64,000 nucleotides of DNA. It comes from an uncultured Phycisphaerales bacterium. Its GTDB lineage: Bacteria > Planctomycetota > Phycisphaerae > Sedimentisphaerales > Anaerobacaceae. A program made the translations under genes and the position numbers. Positions within the stretch are counted from its first letter, which is position 1. Each line of letters starts with the position of its first letter. The notes below the pieces were generated by a model. The model was not told where the DNA came from, made no database searches, and worked only from the letters and a program-made list of their open reading frames with translations. Shown in pieces: positions 61,986 through 64,000 of this stretch. Location: assembly GCA_937927975.1 (NCBI GenBank), contig CALEZT010000268.1, positions 106,399-170,398 of the forward strand, written 5' to 3'.

Positions 61986-63437
61986 GTGCAATCTGGAAAT
62001 CAGTTGGGAATCTACCTGAGAAAGGACCGTGCGACGGTCGTGTGCCTGGCCTCGCAGGGCCGAGACAGGAAGCTGCTCGATTGCTTCTCGGTCCGCGTCG
62101 AGGGCGAAGAGGCGAATCCAAAGGCCCTGTGCGATCGAATCGCCCGTCTGTGCGATGAGCGGAAGGTCCGCTTCACGGAAGCGGCAGTTGCGTTGGATTG
62201 CGCCGCCTTCATGCAGCACTCGGTGCACAGCGAGTTCACCGATCCCAAGAAGATCGCGGCTACCGTCCGATTCGATACCGAAGAGACGCTTGCGACCGAC
62301 GTATCGGACCTTTCCGTTACGTTTCGGGTCGTATCGAGCGATGAAGAAGGGACGCGACTGGACGTTTTCACCGCTCGGCGGTCCATCCTGACCGAGATCA
62401 TCCAGTCTCTTCAGGCCAACAACATTGATCCCGTGGCCATCGATCCGGATGTCTACTGCTTTTCGCGATATCTGTTGGAACACATGGGAGGGCCGGGGGA
62501 TTCGGAGAAGGCCGCCTTGTACGCGGTGCTCTCGGATTGCAGGGGGTATCTCGTCGTGGTTTCCTGCCGGCGGGAATTGGTGAATCTTCGGACAGTTTTG
62601 GTTGGCCCTTCCCAGGATCGGACTTCGTTATTGGCCAGGGAGGCCCTGATGACCGCGGGATTGTCTCTGGGAGAATCGGTGGGGGAGCTCAACGCTTTCG
62701 ATACTCGCGGCGAGCTGGCTCTTCAGTCGGTTGGAGAGAGGACAGGCATTCCCGTTCATGCCTGTGACTTGGCGGCCATGGCGGGTTTGGACTCCGCAGA
62801 GATCACCGATTGCCCGAACTGGGTGGATTTGGCCCTCGCCTACGGTGCGGCCCTCGGACTGTCCGACAAGGCCAACAGCGTCAACTTGCGCAACGACCAT
62901 ATGCCCTTTCTGGGCAAGAAGATGCGCATGCAAAGGGCCGTGCGTTTCCTGAGCATCTCCATGACGATCCTCCTGTTGTCTCTGGGGGTCTTCTTTCATT
63001 CCCGCCTGCTCCTGGAGAATCAGAGCCGCGAGATCATCCGAGCCAAACTCGAGCCGGATTACCTGGCGGTCATGCCGGGCAAGAAACAGCTCCCGGCGAC
63101 GATGAAGACCGCGGTGTACGATCTAGAACGTGCGCTGCGGATTCTCAATGCCGAGAAGACCGGCGTCGGCGCCGACCAGGAATCGGTGTCGGCGCGGATG
63201 ACGACGGTGCTCCAGGCCTTGAACGGCTGTGCCAAACGGACGAATCTGAACGTCGAGTCGATCAACATCACCGGCTCCGGGATCATCTTGAACGGGGCCA
63301 CCTCCGGGCAGACCGAGACCAATCTTCTGTTTGAGACCTTGTCGAAGCAGGGGTTCGAACTGGGCAATCAGACGTTCGGCAAGGATGGTGCGTTCACCGT
63401 GACGCTGAACGTCAAGAAACGGACACAAGGGGCCTGA
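61986..63437 (+). CDS. GspL-like (PilM/PilN-type) assembly-platform protein
   Basis: A 483-residue inner-membrane protein. It starts at GTG 61986 with GGAG 9 bases upstream. Residues about 5-315 form a PilM/GspL actin-like cytoplasmic domain (KIAATVRFDTEETLATDVSD, IDPDVYCFSRYLLEHMG). One membrane helix lies near 325-343 (ISMTILLLSLGVFFHSRL). The C-terminal 140 residues are PilN-like and periplasmic (LNGCAKRTNLNVESINITGS). It joins the functions of separate PilM and PilN proteins, and it contacts GspE and GspM in better-studied systems. Confidence 0.82.
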   Translation: MQSGNQLGIYLRKDRATVVCLASQGRDRKLLDCFSVRVEGEEANPKALCDRIARLCDERKVRFTEAAVALDCAAFMQHSVHSEFTDPKKIAATVRFDTEETLATDVSDLSVTFRVVSSDEEGTRLDVFTARRSILTEIIQSLQANNIDPVAIDPDVYCFSRYLLEHMGGPGDSEKAALYAVLSDCRGYLVVVSCRRELVNLRTVLVGPSQDRTSLLAREALMTAGLSLGESVGELNAFDTRGELALQSVGERTGIPVHACDLAAMAGLDSAEITDCPNWVDLALAYGAALGLSDKANSVNLRNDHMPFLGKKMRMQRAVRFLSISMTILLLSLGVFFHSRLLLENQSREIIRAKLEPDYLAVMPGKKQLPATMKTAVYDLERALRILNAEKTGVGADQESVSARMTTVLQALNGCAKRTNLNVESINITGSGIILNGATSGQTETNLLFETLSKQGFELGNQTFGKDGAFTVTLNVKKRTQGA

Positions 63438-63439
63438 CC

Positions 63440-63937
63440 ATGCGTGATCTTCATCGCAACCCGATCCTGTACTATCTGCTGATCCCTGTATTGATCGCCA
63501 TGTGGCCGTTGTTGGTCTGGGCGGTGTATTTGCCGAGAACGCAAGAGGCCTGCGCCGATGACTATGACAAACTGATGGAAGGGCAGACGCACATCCTGGG
63601 CATCCTGAAACTCGACCCGGAGCGGACGAAAGGAGCCGACCCCAACCGAGTGGTGGGGGAGTTCGTTTACGGCAAGGCCGTGGAGAGCGCCGCGAATCTG
63701 TGCGGCATCCCGGGAGGGTGTCCGGTCTCGGTTACCCAGAAGATCATCGTCAACGGCAAGCAACGACAGGACGCCACCGTCAAGCTCAAGGACGTCAGCA
63801 TCGTCCAGGCAGCCAAGTTCCTTTCGCACATGCAGTCCAACTATGTGAACCTACAGTGCGACAGGATCAAGCTGGCCAGGCGAAAAGGGATGCCCGACCA
63901 GTGGGAGGCAGACCTTCATTTCATCTACTATTACTAG
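63440..63937 (+). CDS. GspM/PilO-like platform protein
   Basis: A 165-residue protein with one N-terminal helix (LYYLLIPVLIAMWPLLVWAVY) and a periplasmic alpha/beta part with two cysteines in NLCGIPGGCPVS. It begins 2 bases after the gspL-like stop, in the position of gspM/pilO. Sequence likeness is weak, so the call rests on order and topology. Confidence 0.65.
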   Translation: MRDLHRNPILYYLLIPVLIAMWPLLVWAVYLPRTQEACADDYDKLMEGQTHILGILKLDPERTKGADPNRVVGEFVYGKAVESAANLCGIPGGCPVSVTQKIIVNGKQRQDATVKLKDVSIVQAAKFLSHMQSNYVNLQCDRIKLARRKGMPDQWEADLHFIYYY

Positions 63938-63982
63938 TACGACATCGCTACTTCGGCTCAAGATTTTTGAGGGCGTAAGCCG

Positions 63983-64000
63983 ATGATTCTCCCAACGGAA
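63983..64000 (+). CDS. Start of a further gene (partial)
   Basis: ATG at 63983 with GAGGG 9 bases upstream opens a frame (MILPTE) that leaves the window. It lies 45 bases after the gspM-like gene on the same strand and may be another secretion or exported protein gene. Too little is visible to say more. Confidence 0.4.

Overview
The window looks like a piece of chromosome from a high-GC anaerobic bacterium of the Planctomycetota, most likely class Phycisphaerae (Sedimentisphaerales-like). This is an inference. It rests on very large secreted proteins built from lamin-tail, CotH and beta-helix modules, GEVED/DUF5648 exoproteins, DUF1573 lipoproteins, fucosidase and uronate-lyase-type polysaccharide genes, a full pseudopilin-based secretion cluster, many short palindromic intergenic repeats, and a fermentative-type NAD(P)-linked [NiFe] hydrogenase beside the redox repressor Rex. 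No rRNA, tRNA, IS element, phage gene or CRISPR array was seen.

Layout. 1-6.9 kb: the end of a secreted protein with its terminator, a DUF3524 glycosyltransferase resembling the tRNA-queuosine mannosyltransferase, a GEVED/DUF5648 exoprotein, then a class II DNA photolyase, a TIGR01777-type epimerase and a small flavin-binding protein. 7-12.4 kb: rex followed by a four-subunit group 3b-type [NiFe] hydrogenase (beta, gamma, delta, alpha) and its maturation protease. Two copies of one palindromic repeat sit inside this operon. 12.4-15 kb: a stand-alone receiver protein, a membrane histidine kinase and an unknown protein. 15-25.8 kb: a PQQ-propeller exoprotein, a REPIN-like hairpin, a 2273-residue LTD/CotH exoprotein and a small secreted repeat protein.

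26-36 kb: sugar catabolism. On the minus strand nagB-nagA-GH95-GH95 form one operon for fucosylated, GlcNAc-containing glycans. Divergent from it lie a heparinase II/III-like lyase and an acetyl-esterase-like hydrolase. 36-44.4 kb: an MNT/HEPN pair, then a tightly overlapping minus-strand operon MNT-HEPN-deoC-DUF6504-pabB-pabC-nif3-like-scpB, a small Imm32-like protein and a P-loop/deoxyribosyltransferase-like fusion protein. 44.5-46 kb: prfA and rpmE (release factor 1 and ribosomal protein L31).

46.2-64 kb: one long plus-strand block. Two tandem DUF1573 lipoproteins and a tetraheme cytochrome-like lipoprotein lead directly into a type II secretion system: gspC-like, D, E, F, five pseudopilins (G, H, I, J, K), a PilM/PilN-like gspL and a gspM/PilO-like gene, with another gene starting at the window edge. 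The secretion system is the natural exporter for the many signal-peptide proteins nearby, but that link is inference. The least explained items are the P-loop/NDT-like fusion (43346-44425), the MNT/HEPN pair coupled to folate and deoxyribose genes, the DUF1573/cytochrome genes attached to the secretion cluster, and the repeat that supplies the start of the hydrogenase protease.
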